Shown here piece by piece: positions 21,875 through 34,719 of a DNA stretch of 64,000 nt. How positions within the stretch are numbered: the stretch's first letter is position 1; each line of letters opens with the position of its first letter. The translations under genes and the position numbers were made by a program. Origin of the DNA: Rhynchopus euleeides (lineage: Eukaryota; Euglenozoa; Diplonemea; Diplonemida; Diplonemidae); contig OY723271.1 in the NCBI GenBank assembly GCA_963210315.1, forward strand, positions 2,046,001 through 2,110,000. The letters run 5' to 3'. The notes under the pieces are model-generated. The model had not been told where the DNA came from. It did no database searches and saw only the letters and a list, made by a program, of their open reading frames with translations.

Positions 21875-22085
21875 CAGCACACTTCGATGTGGGCGGAAAG
21901 TGTCGCGTGCTTGTTTGTGCCCTTGTGCTCCTCACTCACGACACCATCATCAGCAGGAGTGTGAGTGTGGAAGCGTCAACGCAAACATATCGAGAATCAT
22001 CAACACGTAGAAGTGAAAGCTACGACTGACCGAAGAGGAGCGGCATCAGGGAGACAAAACAAGGGGTATCAAGGAGACCAAGAGG

Positions 22086-22345
22086 CAGGACCTTCCTACC
22101 GGGGAGACTGTACTCTGTGTACGAACGAGGTATCAAGGGGACGAAGAGGGCACAACCTTCCTACCGGGGAGACTGTCCGCAAAGGATACCAAGAGGCAGG
22201 ACCTTCCTACCGGGGAGACTGTACTCTGTGTACGAACGAGGTATCAACGAACGAGGTATCAAGGGGACGAAGAGGGCACAACCTTCCTACCGGGGAGACT
22301 GTCCGCAAAGGAGACCAAGAGGCAGGACCTTCCTACCGGGGAGAC
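22086..22345 (+). repeat. Leader tandem repeats of element 1
   Basis: Five copies of CCTTCCTACCGGGGAGACTG (near 22091, 22152, 22200, 22281, 22328) separated by two alternating spacers, so the array has a composite period. It lies between the left repeat and gag. Element 2 has an unrelated array in the same place. Confidence 0.8.
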
Positions 22346-22598
22346 TGCTCTACAGGGTGTTCCTCCGGCAACGCGTCGGGGCTGGCCAGCCAGGAGCACG
22401 CCGGACATATCCAGTGGGGCTCCCCCGCCGTCTGCATAAACAGCTCGGCGGTGCCGGCCGTCGTGTGCTTTTTCATGCACGACTTTGTCGTGCGGCACCC
22501 ACATCGGTAGCACGTGATGGTCGCGCTGTGAGAGACCCCGCACGACGGGAAGATGCAGGCCTGATGACTGGGAAGACGACGCGCAGCAGGAGGGGGAC

Positions 22599-23303
22599 AT
22601 GAACCAACCGGAGCAGTCTGCCAGCGCGCACGAGGGATCAGACAAGCTGGACCAAGTCCTCGCGGAGCTCGTCACCATCAAGAAGCAAAACACGAAACTG
22701 GAGGCCAGGGTGATCGACATGGAGAAGGCTTTGAAGGGGATGGGTGACCGCCTGCAGGCAGAGGAGGAGGAGCTACCCGCAGTTTTCAGTCCCCACGTAG
22801 TCGCAACGTGGGGCACCATGGCTTTAGCCCATATGAGAAGGGAGGTGAGGAACAAGCTGTCTACAGCTTTTAACGAGGCGGCGATCGGCGCGATCAGCGA
22901 GAACAAGGCAGACTGGCTGGATCACCTCAAGCGGGCTTTCGAGACTCTGGACAACATCCTCCTCCTCGTCAACAGCACCGGGCTAAACCAGGCTCACCGC
23001 AAGGGCCTGCACCACGCAGTGGCAATGTTGTCGGCGCTGACGGTGGTGCGGGGGAAAACGGCCCGAGGGGTGTACGAGCAGAAATGCTTTGATGCGGGGT
23101 TCGCGGGTATCTCCGCTGTTCTACACCACAAATTTGTGAAGGACGCCGTGGATGCAGCGTCGCGGGAGGAGCAAGCGGAGAGGTCCCGCTCAGCCGCTTT
23201 TCCTCAACAGCGAGACTGGCGCTACGAACCGTATCACACACCGTCGGGAAAGGGGAAGGGAAGGGGGAAGGGGCACACCGGGTCAAAGAGATCAAAGCAA
23301 TGA
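22599..23303 (+). CDS. gag-like protein of element 1
   Basis: 234 residues from the ATG at 22599 to TGA at 23301. It starts with a coiled-coil-like acidic/basic helix (DKLDQVLAELVTIKKQNTKL), then FSPHVVATWG, a motif nearly repeated in element 2 gag (FSPFVVATWG), a helical body, and a basic Gly/Lys tail (GKGKGRGKGHTGSKRSKQ) suited to nucleic-acid binding. Upstream in the same frame are Cys-rich codons broken by TAA and TGA, so the ancestral gag may have been longer with an N-terminal zinc finger as in element 2. The next gene continues in the same frame after the TGA. Confidence 0.75.
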   Translation: MNQPEQSASAHEGSDKLDQVLAELVTIKKQNTKLEARVIDMEKALKGMGDRLQAEEEELPAVFSPHVVATWGTMALAHMRREVRNKLSTAFNEAAIGAISENKADWLDHLKRAFETLDNILLLVNSTGLNQAHRKGLHHAVAMLSALTVVRGKTARGVYEQKCFDAGFAGISAVLHHKFVKDAVDAASREEQAERSRSAAFPQQRDWRYEPYHTPSGKGKGRGKGHTGSKRSKQ

Positions 23304-24302
23304 CTCAAGCAAACACCCGCCCGCCCAACCCTACCTCTTCAGACCCTGCACCGCCAACTACCGACAGAAAGGAGCAACAAAAGCACGGGACGCAAGAAGA
23401 AACCACAAGCCCCACTGACCGAGAAGGCGCGCATCGTGGTGCGAGCGACGCTGAGGGGCATCTTGGGAGACGCACTCTCCCCAAACTACTGGAAAACACT
23501 GTCGCGGACCATGGAGCGGTACGGGGATCTCCTGGAAGTGTGACAGGAGAAGGTGTGTGTCGAGTCGCACGACGAAGGCGTGATGCGGTGGATGGCACAC
23601 CTCCAGGCGGAGGGGCTGTCAGTGCAGTCGGCGCTGCAGTACAGCAACAACCTGGTGGCGGCGCTCCGCAGGCTCGCCGGCATCCACCTCGAACACAGCA
23701 GCATTTTGCGGGACTTCAGGAGAGCGCTAAAGCGGAGAGGGGCACTGAAACCCCAGAAACACGCCGTGCCCGCAACGCGAGAGGAGGCAAAGGAAGCCAT
23801 GCAGCGAGAGCCCAGGGACGTGGTGAAGATTGCGCTGAGTCTGACGTGGGCGGGGGCAGCTCGGAGCTCAGATGTCCTGCGTTTGGACAGGGACGATGTC
23901 AAGCCGATGGGGAACGGACAGGTGGCAGTACGGTGGACGCAGTCGAAGTCCGATCCATACAGAGTCGGACGGATGACAGGGTTGCGAATGCCTCGACGCT
24001 ACTACGAGCTCCTCACAGAGCACCTGCGCACGACGGCGCGTCCGCGAGAGAAAAAGGTGTTTCCACAGACTGTGACTTATGCATCCATAGCGGCGGCGGT
24101 GAAGCGGGTGAAGCTGACGCTGACACCACACTCGTTGAGACGGGGGGCACTGACGCACCTCGCGAGGCTCGGGCTGCCGCTAGAAGAGATCAGGTTGCTG
24201 TCCCGACACAGCACCATCGAGGGGGTGGTGCGCTACATCGACGCGGCGGAGAACATTCGGATCACAGAGACCGAGGCAGTGTCGAGCCGACTGGCTTGGT
24301 GA
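23304..24302 (+). pseudogene. Tyrosine recombinase of element 1, in-frame stop
   Basis: Integrase of the tyrosine-recombinase class, expected to insert the circular cDNA. It is in the same frame as gag, right after the gag TGA. Catalytic set visible: Arg in AGAARSSDVLRL, H-x-x-R in PHSLRRGA, His in SRHSTIEG, Tyr in VVRYID. A TGA at 23541 interrupts the N-terminal domain where element 2 has Trp (VEWET), a single-base change. No in-frame ATG precedes the domain until 23509, so expression seems to need passage through the gag stop. The last 30 codons overlap the start of the RT frame, which is shifted by -1. Confidence 0.8.
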
Positions 24303-26110
24303 GGTCTAAAAAGCGCAGGGCAAAGCGGCGGCGTCGCGACGGAGACATCGTGGCATCCCATTTCCCTCCTATGCAAAAGAAGATGAGGCGGCTTCTAGCC
24401 GCAGCCCCGATGTACGACGCGACACCGGATGACGACGACGAGCGAGGGCGTCTTTCACCACCACGGGTGCCACAGCGCAAGACGGTGGAGGGAGACTGGG
24501 GCAACGAAAACTGGAGCAGCGGACAGGAGAACGCGGACTACGGGCCGGCAGTGGAACACATATACGGAGAAGAGATCGGAGTGCCTCTGGGGGATACGAC
24601 TGTTCGACCACACGAGCAGGGAGACACGGGACAACATCAGAAGCTCGCCCCCAGCGGGACTCCACGACTGGACATCGGTGCATTGAGACAACTCGACACG
24701 GACGGGGAGCTGGACGGGGTCATCGACATGATAACGGACACGGCGGTGTTCCGCGAGGCACTGCTGGCGGGGCGTGAAGGGGCGTTCGCGAGGGAGAAGC
24801 GAAAGGTGTCCAGACACATGCTCCAGCACCTCGGGCAGCTGGAGGACTACGGGGTCTTGGTGCAAGAAGAATCAACGCTGATCCACCCGGCCTACACCGT
24901 GGCCAAAAAGAGCGGTGGCCTCAGGTTTATAGTGGACGCCAGGACGCTGAACAAGGCGATGAAGCCCCCGCCCGACATAGTCTAAATTCCATCACGAGAG
25001 TGGCGCAGAGGCTGGCTAACGCTGACTGGGTTGTATTGGCCGATGCGCGCAGCTGGTTCTACCAGTTCCCGGTGGCGGAGGATATACAGAAGTTCTTCGG
25101 GGTGCGTATCGGTGGCAAGCGGAACGATTTCGTCGACGCTCGCCTGCAGGTACTGTGCATGGGTTGGCCGTACTCCCCAGCTATTGCGCACAGGAGCGCG
25201 CGGGTGCTTCTCCCGCAGCCGCACGGCGAGGTGTGGATCGACAATTTTTGCATCGTAGCGTCGAGCCACGCAGAGGCAGATCAGCGGTATCGGGACCTCC
25301 TGGGGCGGTGCAAAGCATGCAACGTGGAGCTGAACATGGACGACACTGCGGCGCCCCGACGCAGCGTTTCGTGGCGTTCGGGATTGACTTTGATCTGCTG
25401 ACCCACTCATTGAGGATGGACCCGGCGTGGGTGAAGAAGCTGGCCGATCGTTTGGAGCTGGCCGAGATGATCGCAGGAGACGTAACGCCGAGGCGCGCCT
25501 TCAAGATTTTCGGTAGTGTGGTGTGGCAGAGTTACGTGACGCGCAGCCCGCTCTGTTTCGCGCCAGCGATGCTGTCCTACATCAGGAGGATTGCCCGGAC
25601 AACGCTGGAAGATAAGGGAAAGTGGGACTTAAAGGCGGTGGTACCACCCTCGGTGCGGCACGAGCTGCGCCTGCGAATGTCCTTCCTCGAACAGAATAGC
25701 TGGCTGACATGTGTGCCACACACACGAGGCGCCTCGGTCTGGAGCGACGCGTCGAGCACAGCGTGGGCGGCGATCGCGATCGAGGGGACGTCAGAGAGGG
25801 TGTCGCAGGGAGTGTTCTCCGAGCAGGAACGCGGGGCGCACATCTTCCTGAAGGAGGCTTACGCTGCCCTACAGGGACTCAGACTCATCATCGCGAGTGG
25901 GTGCACAGCGCGCTGCTACATCGACAACCTGCCGCTGGTGCACTGCCTCGTAAAGGGACACTGCAGCAACTTTCGGGGAAATATCCTGCTACAACACATC
26001 GTGAACACTGCGACGGCTAAGAATCTCACGCTGGATGCGGTGTGGGTCCCGACGACAGAGCAACGCGCGGACTGCTATACGAGAGGGGCCGTCCATCCGG
26101 CGCCGATCCC
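24303..26110 (+). pseudogene. Reverse transcriptase / RNase H of element 1, frameshifted
   Basis: RT followed by RNase H. Three frames carry it: up to about 24980 (AYTVAKKSGGLRFIVDARTL), about 24985-25345 (VVLADARSWFYQF motif A; LCMGWPYSPAIAHRSA motif B; WIDNFCIV motif C) and from about 25350 (FGIDFDLL; RNase H with SDASSTAW, LKEAYAAL, YIDNLPL, RADCYTRG). One base seems lost near 24976, and a one-base shift lies near 25345. Motif C reads W-I-D-N rather than Y-x-D-D. The last frame has no stop before B1 and runs on into A2 to 26345, whereas in element 2 it stops earlier. Confidence 0.8.
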
Positions 26111-26414
26111 ACTCGATGTCACCCTTAGACCAAATGCAGCAAACCAGACCGCTGTCTTCCACAACAGCGCCCCTCGGACGAGGGTAGTGTGGAAGCGTCA
26201 ACGCAAAAAAGAAACCAAAGCAAAAAGTGCCGAACAAAGCGCAGTGACACTTTTTCAGCACACTTCGATGTGGGCGGAAAGTGTCGCGTGCTTGTTCGTG
26301 CCCTTGTGCTCCTCACTCACGACACCATCATCAGCAGGAGTGTGAGTGTGGAAGCGTCAACGCAAAAAAGAAACCAAAGCAAAAAGTGCCGAACAAAGCG
26401 CAGTGACACTTTTT

Positions 26415-29104
26415 TTTTTTTTAAACTTCGTTCCCGTCCCCCCACGTTGTGCGCTACGTCGTTGTAGCGTTGGCTCACTCGTGTGCTTCTTTCCGGGGTC
26501 GGGTCAGGGATAGTGCCCTGTGTGGTGCCGTTTTTTCCCGCAGAGCGGGTGGGTTGCCGTGCGTCGACACGGAGACACCTCCCCATTAAAAGCCAAAGTT
26601 TTTGTGTTGAGACGTCTTCACCTGATATGGCAAAGGTCCTGTTCGTTGGTTTCCCCCTGGTCTGTCGCGCCCATCAGGGTGCGTGGACAGGGCCCGTACT
26701 TTGTTTTCATTCGTGTTCTGTGATTTGTGACCAACCCGCCCCTTGCCCCGCCCGGTTGAGGTCCCTACCCCTTCCCCCGTTTCGTCAGTAGCTCCGTCTC
26801 GGTCTCGTGGAGCAGGCCTGCGTCCATCAGGAAACGCAGGGTGGTCACGGGCCGGGTGAGGAGTAGGACATGGGGGGAGAGGTTGTCCAGGTGTTTTTCC
26901 CGTAGGTCCTTAAGCTTCGGGCAGGTTCGCAGTAGGTGCTTCAGCGTCGTTTTCTGCACTGTGCATCCGTGCATGGGGCATTTCGGTGCCCTGTTTTTCG
27001 ACATGTAGTCGAACAGGAGGTAGTGGCGGCGCGTCCGTAGCAGTCGCATCGTGCTGGCCCCGAGGCGGGTCAGCGCCGGTGTGTGTAGCGCGGGCCGGCG
27101 CGCTGTAGGCCCCGCCGATTTAGGTGGCGTCCAGGCGTACAGACTTTTCTCGCCGGGCCGGGGCGTCCGCTCCGCAGTCACCCTCCGCACTGCCGCCTTC
27201 GCCGCCAGCAGTGTGATGGGCTCCGTCTGCAGCTGGTGGTTGTTCGTCCGCAGACCCGCCTGATAGTCTGCCAGTTCATTTCCCTCCACCCCGACGTGGG
27301 CCGGCACGTACTGCAAGGTGACAGTCGTGCCTGAGCTGGTGAGTGTGGCCAGGCCGCGCCAGACGTCGACAAGCGTTTCCGCTTTGGCACGGTGTGGCCC
27401 TGCTTCTAGCGCGTGCAGGGCGGATTGGCTATCCGTGAGAATCACGACGCGGGCTACACCCCTTGCTGCGATCATCTGAGTCGCCTCCCGCAGTGCTACC
27501 AGTTCCGCCTGGTAAGAGACGCAGCTCTGGCCCGCCCCGACACTGCGCTTGTCGACGATGTCTGTTGTAGAAGGGTCCAGGAGGACAACACCCGCTCCTC
27601 CGACTCCCTCCTTTACCGACCCGTCCGTGTAGGCGTGCAGCTCCGCCTGGGGGAGTCCCGCCAGCATCACCTGCGCCATAGCGTACCTCTCCGCGTCGGT
27701 CTGGTCGGGGTCGCTCCGGCTCAGGCCAGGGATGGCGGGGTGTATCTGGATGTTCCCGAGCATCCCTTGCCACTCCCACGGTGCCACCGGGTAGTGGGAT
27801 ATGATTGTGGCAGGGCCCGGGCTGCGTGTGTAGATGGCGGTGCGTTTGACCACCGATTCAGCCAAACGAAGCCACGTGCTGCCGGCGGTGCGCGACGCTT
27901 TTTGGATCGCCGTTGACCCCGGGGACCCACCAACCCGTCGAATCCGCTCGTACGCCGTAGCCGCTTCGGTGTACATCTTCTCTTCGAGGGTCGGCAGGTG
28001 TGCCTCCCACAGCAGTTCCGCTGTGTCCGTGGTGAAGGCGCAGCCCGTGATGAGCCGCGCAGCCCGGCGGTGGATCGTCTCCAGCTCGCCGAAGGCCTTG
28101 TTGGTGAGTGCGATCCCCCATACGCATATGGCATAGGTTACCGCGGGGAGCACGTATGTTAGGTACACCTGCCGCAGTGTGTGCGCGTCGCAGCCCCAGT
28201 CTCGTCCTGCCAGCATGTGTAGGAGTGCTAGGCGGCGTCGGTAAGTGATCTTGACTTGCTCGAGGTGCGCGGTCATGCTGCAGGTCTCGTCGATGAGGAC
28301 CCCCAGGTACTTCGTTCTGTCACCCCGCTTGACCAGACTCCCATCTGAGTAGGTGAGGGGGAGGTCGGTTTTCCGTATGCCCTCCGCATCTCGCCGTGAC
28401 ACGAAAGGGAGGAAGGAGGTTTTGTCGCGGGACAGGCGGAAACCAAGTCGGGGGAGGCATTCCTCGAGGAGGCCGAGTGCCGTTTCGGTCTTCGCTGTTG
28501 TGTCATCGATATCGTCCCCCGTGAGGAGGATGGCCAGATCGTCGGCATATATGGCGGTATACCCTTTGCAGTGCGCGCTGAGGGTATTCGCCACCTCTGC
28601 CATGGCGCAGTTGAAGAGGAGGGGGGACAGCACTGTACCCTGGGGCACCCCCTCGGCCATGTGGTAGGTATCCCCGTGTGTACCACATACTGTCGTAGTC
28701 GCCCTTCGGTTGTCCAGGTAACTTGTGAACCACCGAAGGTATCGTGCTGGTGTGTTCATCTCTTTGAGGCGCCGGAGGATGGCATCTCGACTCACCGTGT
28801 CGTACGCCTTCTCCATGTCCACGGTGAGCAGGATTGCGCTGCGGCCTTCTGCCAGTGCATCCCGTGCCAGCTGTGTGAGCATCGCCACGTTGTCCACCGC
28901 GGACCTGTGGCGACGGAAGCCTGCCTGCACGTCGTTGAGGTTGTGCATCGGCTCTGTGGGGTCCTCCATGAGCTGTGTGAGCCTCTTGGCGATCATCCGT
29001 TCCATCACTTTGCTCGCCCCGCTCGTGAGTGCGATTGGACGGTAGGAGTTGGGGTCGGAGGCGGGTTTCCCCGGCTTGTGTGCCTTTTGTACGGCGAAAT
29101 ATCA
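26415..29104 (-). mobile_element. 5'-truncated non-LTR retrotransposon
   Basis: On the - strand a LINE of the RNase H-bearing (I/Jockey-like) type runs from about 29104 to a poly(A) tail, seen as a T run at 26410-26422. The 3' UTR is about 340 bp. The tail begins exactly at the T-rich end of repeat B2 of element 1, so this LINE probably primed on, or inserted at, that T run. Everything upstream of the RT fingers (endonuclease, ORF1) is missing, a usual 5' truncation. Confidence 0.85.
26765..29101 (-). CDS. LINE ORF2: reverse transcriptase, RNase H, zinc knuckle (N-terminus lost)
   Basis: Open from 29101 to the TAG at 26765 (about 778 codons); the first Met is at 29008 but the frame starts earlier with KPGKPASDPNSYRPIALTSG, an RT landmark. 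Motif A LLTVDMEKAYDTV, motif B EGVPQGTVLSPLLFN, motif C AIYADDLAIL (about residue 154 from Met), then RNase H with AYTDGSVKEG, a Glu in YQAELVALREA, LTDSQSALHAL and HVGVEGNELAD. It ends with a C-x4-C-x9-H-x4-C zinc knuckle beginning CPMHGCTVQ and ending RTC. All catalytic residues are intact and no stop interrupts 2.3 kb, so the insertion looks young, yet truncation should leave it immobile. Confidence 0.9.
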   Translation of the reverse strand, partial: YFAVQKAHKPGKPASDPNSYRPIALTSGASKVMERMIAKRLTQLMEDPTEPMHNLNDVQAGFRRHRSAVDNVAMLTQLARDALAEGRSAILLTVDMEKAYDTVSRDAILRRLKEMNTPARYLRWFTSYLDNRRATTTVCGTHGDTYHMAEGVPQGTVLSPLLFNCAMAEVANTLSAHCKGYTAIYADDLAILLTGDDIDDTTAKTETALGLLEECLPRLGFRLSRDKTSFLPFVSRRDAEGIRKTDLPLTYSDGSLVKRGDRTKYLGVLIDETCSMTAHLEQVKITYRRRLALLHMLAGRDWGCDAHTLRQVYLTYVLPAVTYAICVWGIALTNKAFGELETIHRRAARLITGCAFTTDTAELLWEAHLPTLEEKMYTEAATAYERIRRVGGSPGSTAIQKASRTAGSTWLRLAESVVKRTAIYTRSPGPATIISHYPVAPWEWQGMLGNIQIHPAIPGLSRSDPDQTDAERYAMAQVMLAGLPQAELHAYTDGSVKEGVGGAGVVLLDPSTTDIVDKRSVGAGQSCVSYQAELVALREATQMIAARGVARVVILTDSQSALHALEAGPHRAKAETLVDVWRGLATLTSSGTTVTLQYVPAHVGVEGNELADYQAGLRTNNHQLQTEPITLLAAKAAVRRVTAERTPRPGEKSLYAWTPPKSAGPTARRPALHTPALTRLGASTMRLLRTRRHYLLFDYMSKNRAPKCPMHGCTVQKTTLKHLLRTCPKLKDLREKHLDNLSPHVLLLTRPVTTLRFLMDAGLLHETETELLTKRGKG

Positions 29105-32753
<3,649 letters not shown>

Positions 32754-32754
32754 A

Positions 32755-32782
<28 letters not shown>

Positions 32783-32785
<3 letters not shown>

Positions 32786-34719
32786 TTGACTCAACCCCCC
32801 CCCCCCCTCCCCCCACCGTCCCTCATTCTTGTGCTCCATTCTACTTCTATTTCACGACCCCCCCCCCCCCCCACCGTTCCTCCTTGTCGGAAATGTGTTC
32901 CCGTTTTACGTGCCTGGTTGCGTTGATGCAATGATGGCCTTTCACTTAACTAAACCGTTTGTTTTGTTCTGGTCTCTTGTCAGTTCCTGGTCTACGGGCG
33001 GGGATGTGGGGGGGGTGGGGGGATAAGGGTAAGATGAGGCTCGGTTCAAGGCGATGCCAGCACGCGATCCCAAAACCGCAATGCGACCAAGTGAGAGAGA
33101 CAGCTATAGTGAGGTCGGCCTCCTTCACCCTCACCGACTGACGTGAGGAGGGAGAGCCGTCGAGAAAGCGAGGGGCAGCCCCCGCCCCGCCCACACCCTC
33201 TGTTTTCAGGATTCCCCAGAAGGGCGTTCTTCCGACCTCTGCCGAATTCCTCTTGTTGAGGTATTTTGGAAGGGGGAAAAAACAAATGACGGGCGCAGAA
33301 GTTCTTCTGAAAGAAGGCTTCTGCAAACAGCCATCTCTCTTCTGACTCGACCCCAAGCCACAGCACACTGTCTTTTTTGATGCATACCTGAGTCATTGGG
33401 TGGGGCAGGGGGTGGGGGGGTCTGCTGCAGCGGTGCTGAAACGGCATGTATTTTTTTGGTATATTTTTCCGCCTCAGAGCCTCGGAGGAGAGTTGGAAAA
33501 GCCCCGCTGACATTTCTATATACCTTGGGGGTCTTCGCTCCGGGGTGATCGTCAGTGCACTTTTGGTTGAATTAGCTGAAAACTGACGAAGGTTGACGAA
33601 GAATAACGACCAGCGAAGACCCCCCCTTGGTATATATTTTTTTTGTCAGAACAACGCGTTTTTCCAACTAAAAAGACTCGTGGCAGCGTTCGGTATCTGC
33701 ACACATGCACAAGCAGGCACCGTTCGTGCAAACAAAGAACGCAACTCCAAGTCTTTTTTGCCGGGAGATGATGTGCCGATATGCGGATAACCCCTCACCA
33801 CACCACCACCTCCCGGATTCACTCCCCCCCGATATTTCATTACTTGCAACGCTTCTTCAGGAGGCCCCCCACCCCTCACCCACCCCACCACCACCACCAC
33901 CACCACTTCTGTTCAGAGCTTTCAAGAATTCAACTGCAAACTGTCATCAACGGAAAAGGCACCTCCATGGGGTGCAAACACGTGAATAACCGACCAACAC
34001 CAAGCACCGTGCGTCAGAGCTTTATCTCGCTTTGTCGCTGTCCAATGTCCGGTGTCTTTGTCTCGCTGGCCCGGTCCGGGTGTCTGGTTATATGTTCATC
34101 GTGTTGTTCAAAGAAAACTTTCCTGCAGGGGGGTGCGGTGTCAAAGGGACACATCGGGCCAAGATCGGGATTATCGATACAAAACCAAAAGAATATATTG
34201 TGGTATTCGCTGATGTTGAGCAGTTTGGCGTGCTGCAAGGTGCCGTGTGACATGCATGGTGTGCACCTTTGCAGTTGTCGACCCGCGACATAACTCCCAC
34301 ATGTGATCGTGTAATGATATTGCAATTCATGTGGTCTATGTTTCAATGCAAACCTCTTCAGTTCCGTTTGGCCTTCTTGCAAGGTTGGACAATAAGAACC
34401 CGATCAAGAACATAACCAAGCCGAAGATTGCCTTAAGAACGAATGACAGAAGAAGACTGCCGTTGGGAAGCATCACTGGCAACTGGGGAGAGGGCGGGTG
34501 CCAGAAGCAATGGCTGGGTCCCATGGCAGGAAAGAAGACTTCATGGGGTAATACCGCCTTGGCGAATTCACAGCGTCTCCCAAAAACGAAGAACGACGCC
34601 CCAAAAATTCACAAAAATTCACAAAAACCGGTTTGCTATGTTGGATTAGCGGATCCGCATCGTACAGAACGTCTACGAAAGACGACGCACGAGAACTGAT
34701 ACGCTATCCAAGTCATTTA
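32783..34719. other. Spacer, no gene seen
   Basis: C runs at 32790-32815 and 32858-32872, a CAC tract at 33885-33905, and duplicated GACCAGCGAAGACCCCC-like and TTGGTATAT-like stretches near 33445-33640. No coding signal. The repeated AATTCACAAAA at 34610-34626 resembles the AT-rich array around element 2. Confidence 0.4.

Larger units (their letters stand above)
21875..26414 (+). mobile_element. Tyrosine-recombinase retrotransposon, element 1 (decayed)
   Basis: 4.5-kb DIRS/Ngaro/PAT-type element. Left repeat A1 at 21875-21966 with the core to 21983; right end B1 (26189-26255), A2 (26256-26347), B2 (26348-26414). A1 and A2 differ at about one base and B1 and B2 match, the split-direct-repeat layout. 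Genes run gag, tyrosine recombinase, RT/RNase H. No methyltransferase was seen. Two frameshifts and an extra stop break the pol region. Such elements insert through a circular DNA by recombinase and make no target duplication. Confidence 0.88.

Noticed and set aside
21965..22510. Coding reading of the element 1 leader repeats
   Set aside because: Frames through the array have no counterpart in element 2 and end before gag; the repeats are better explained as leader DNA.
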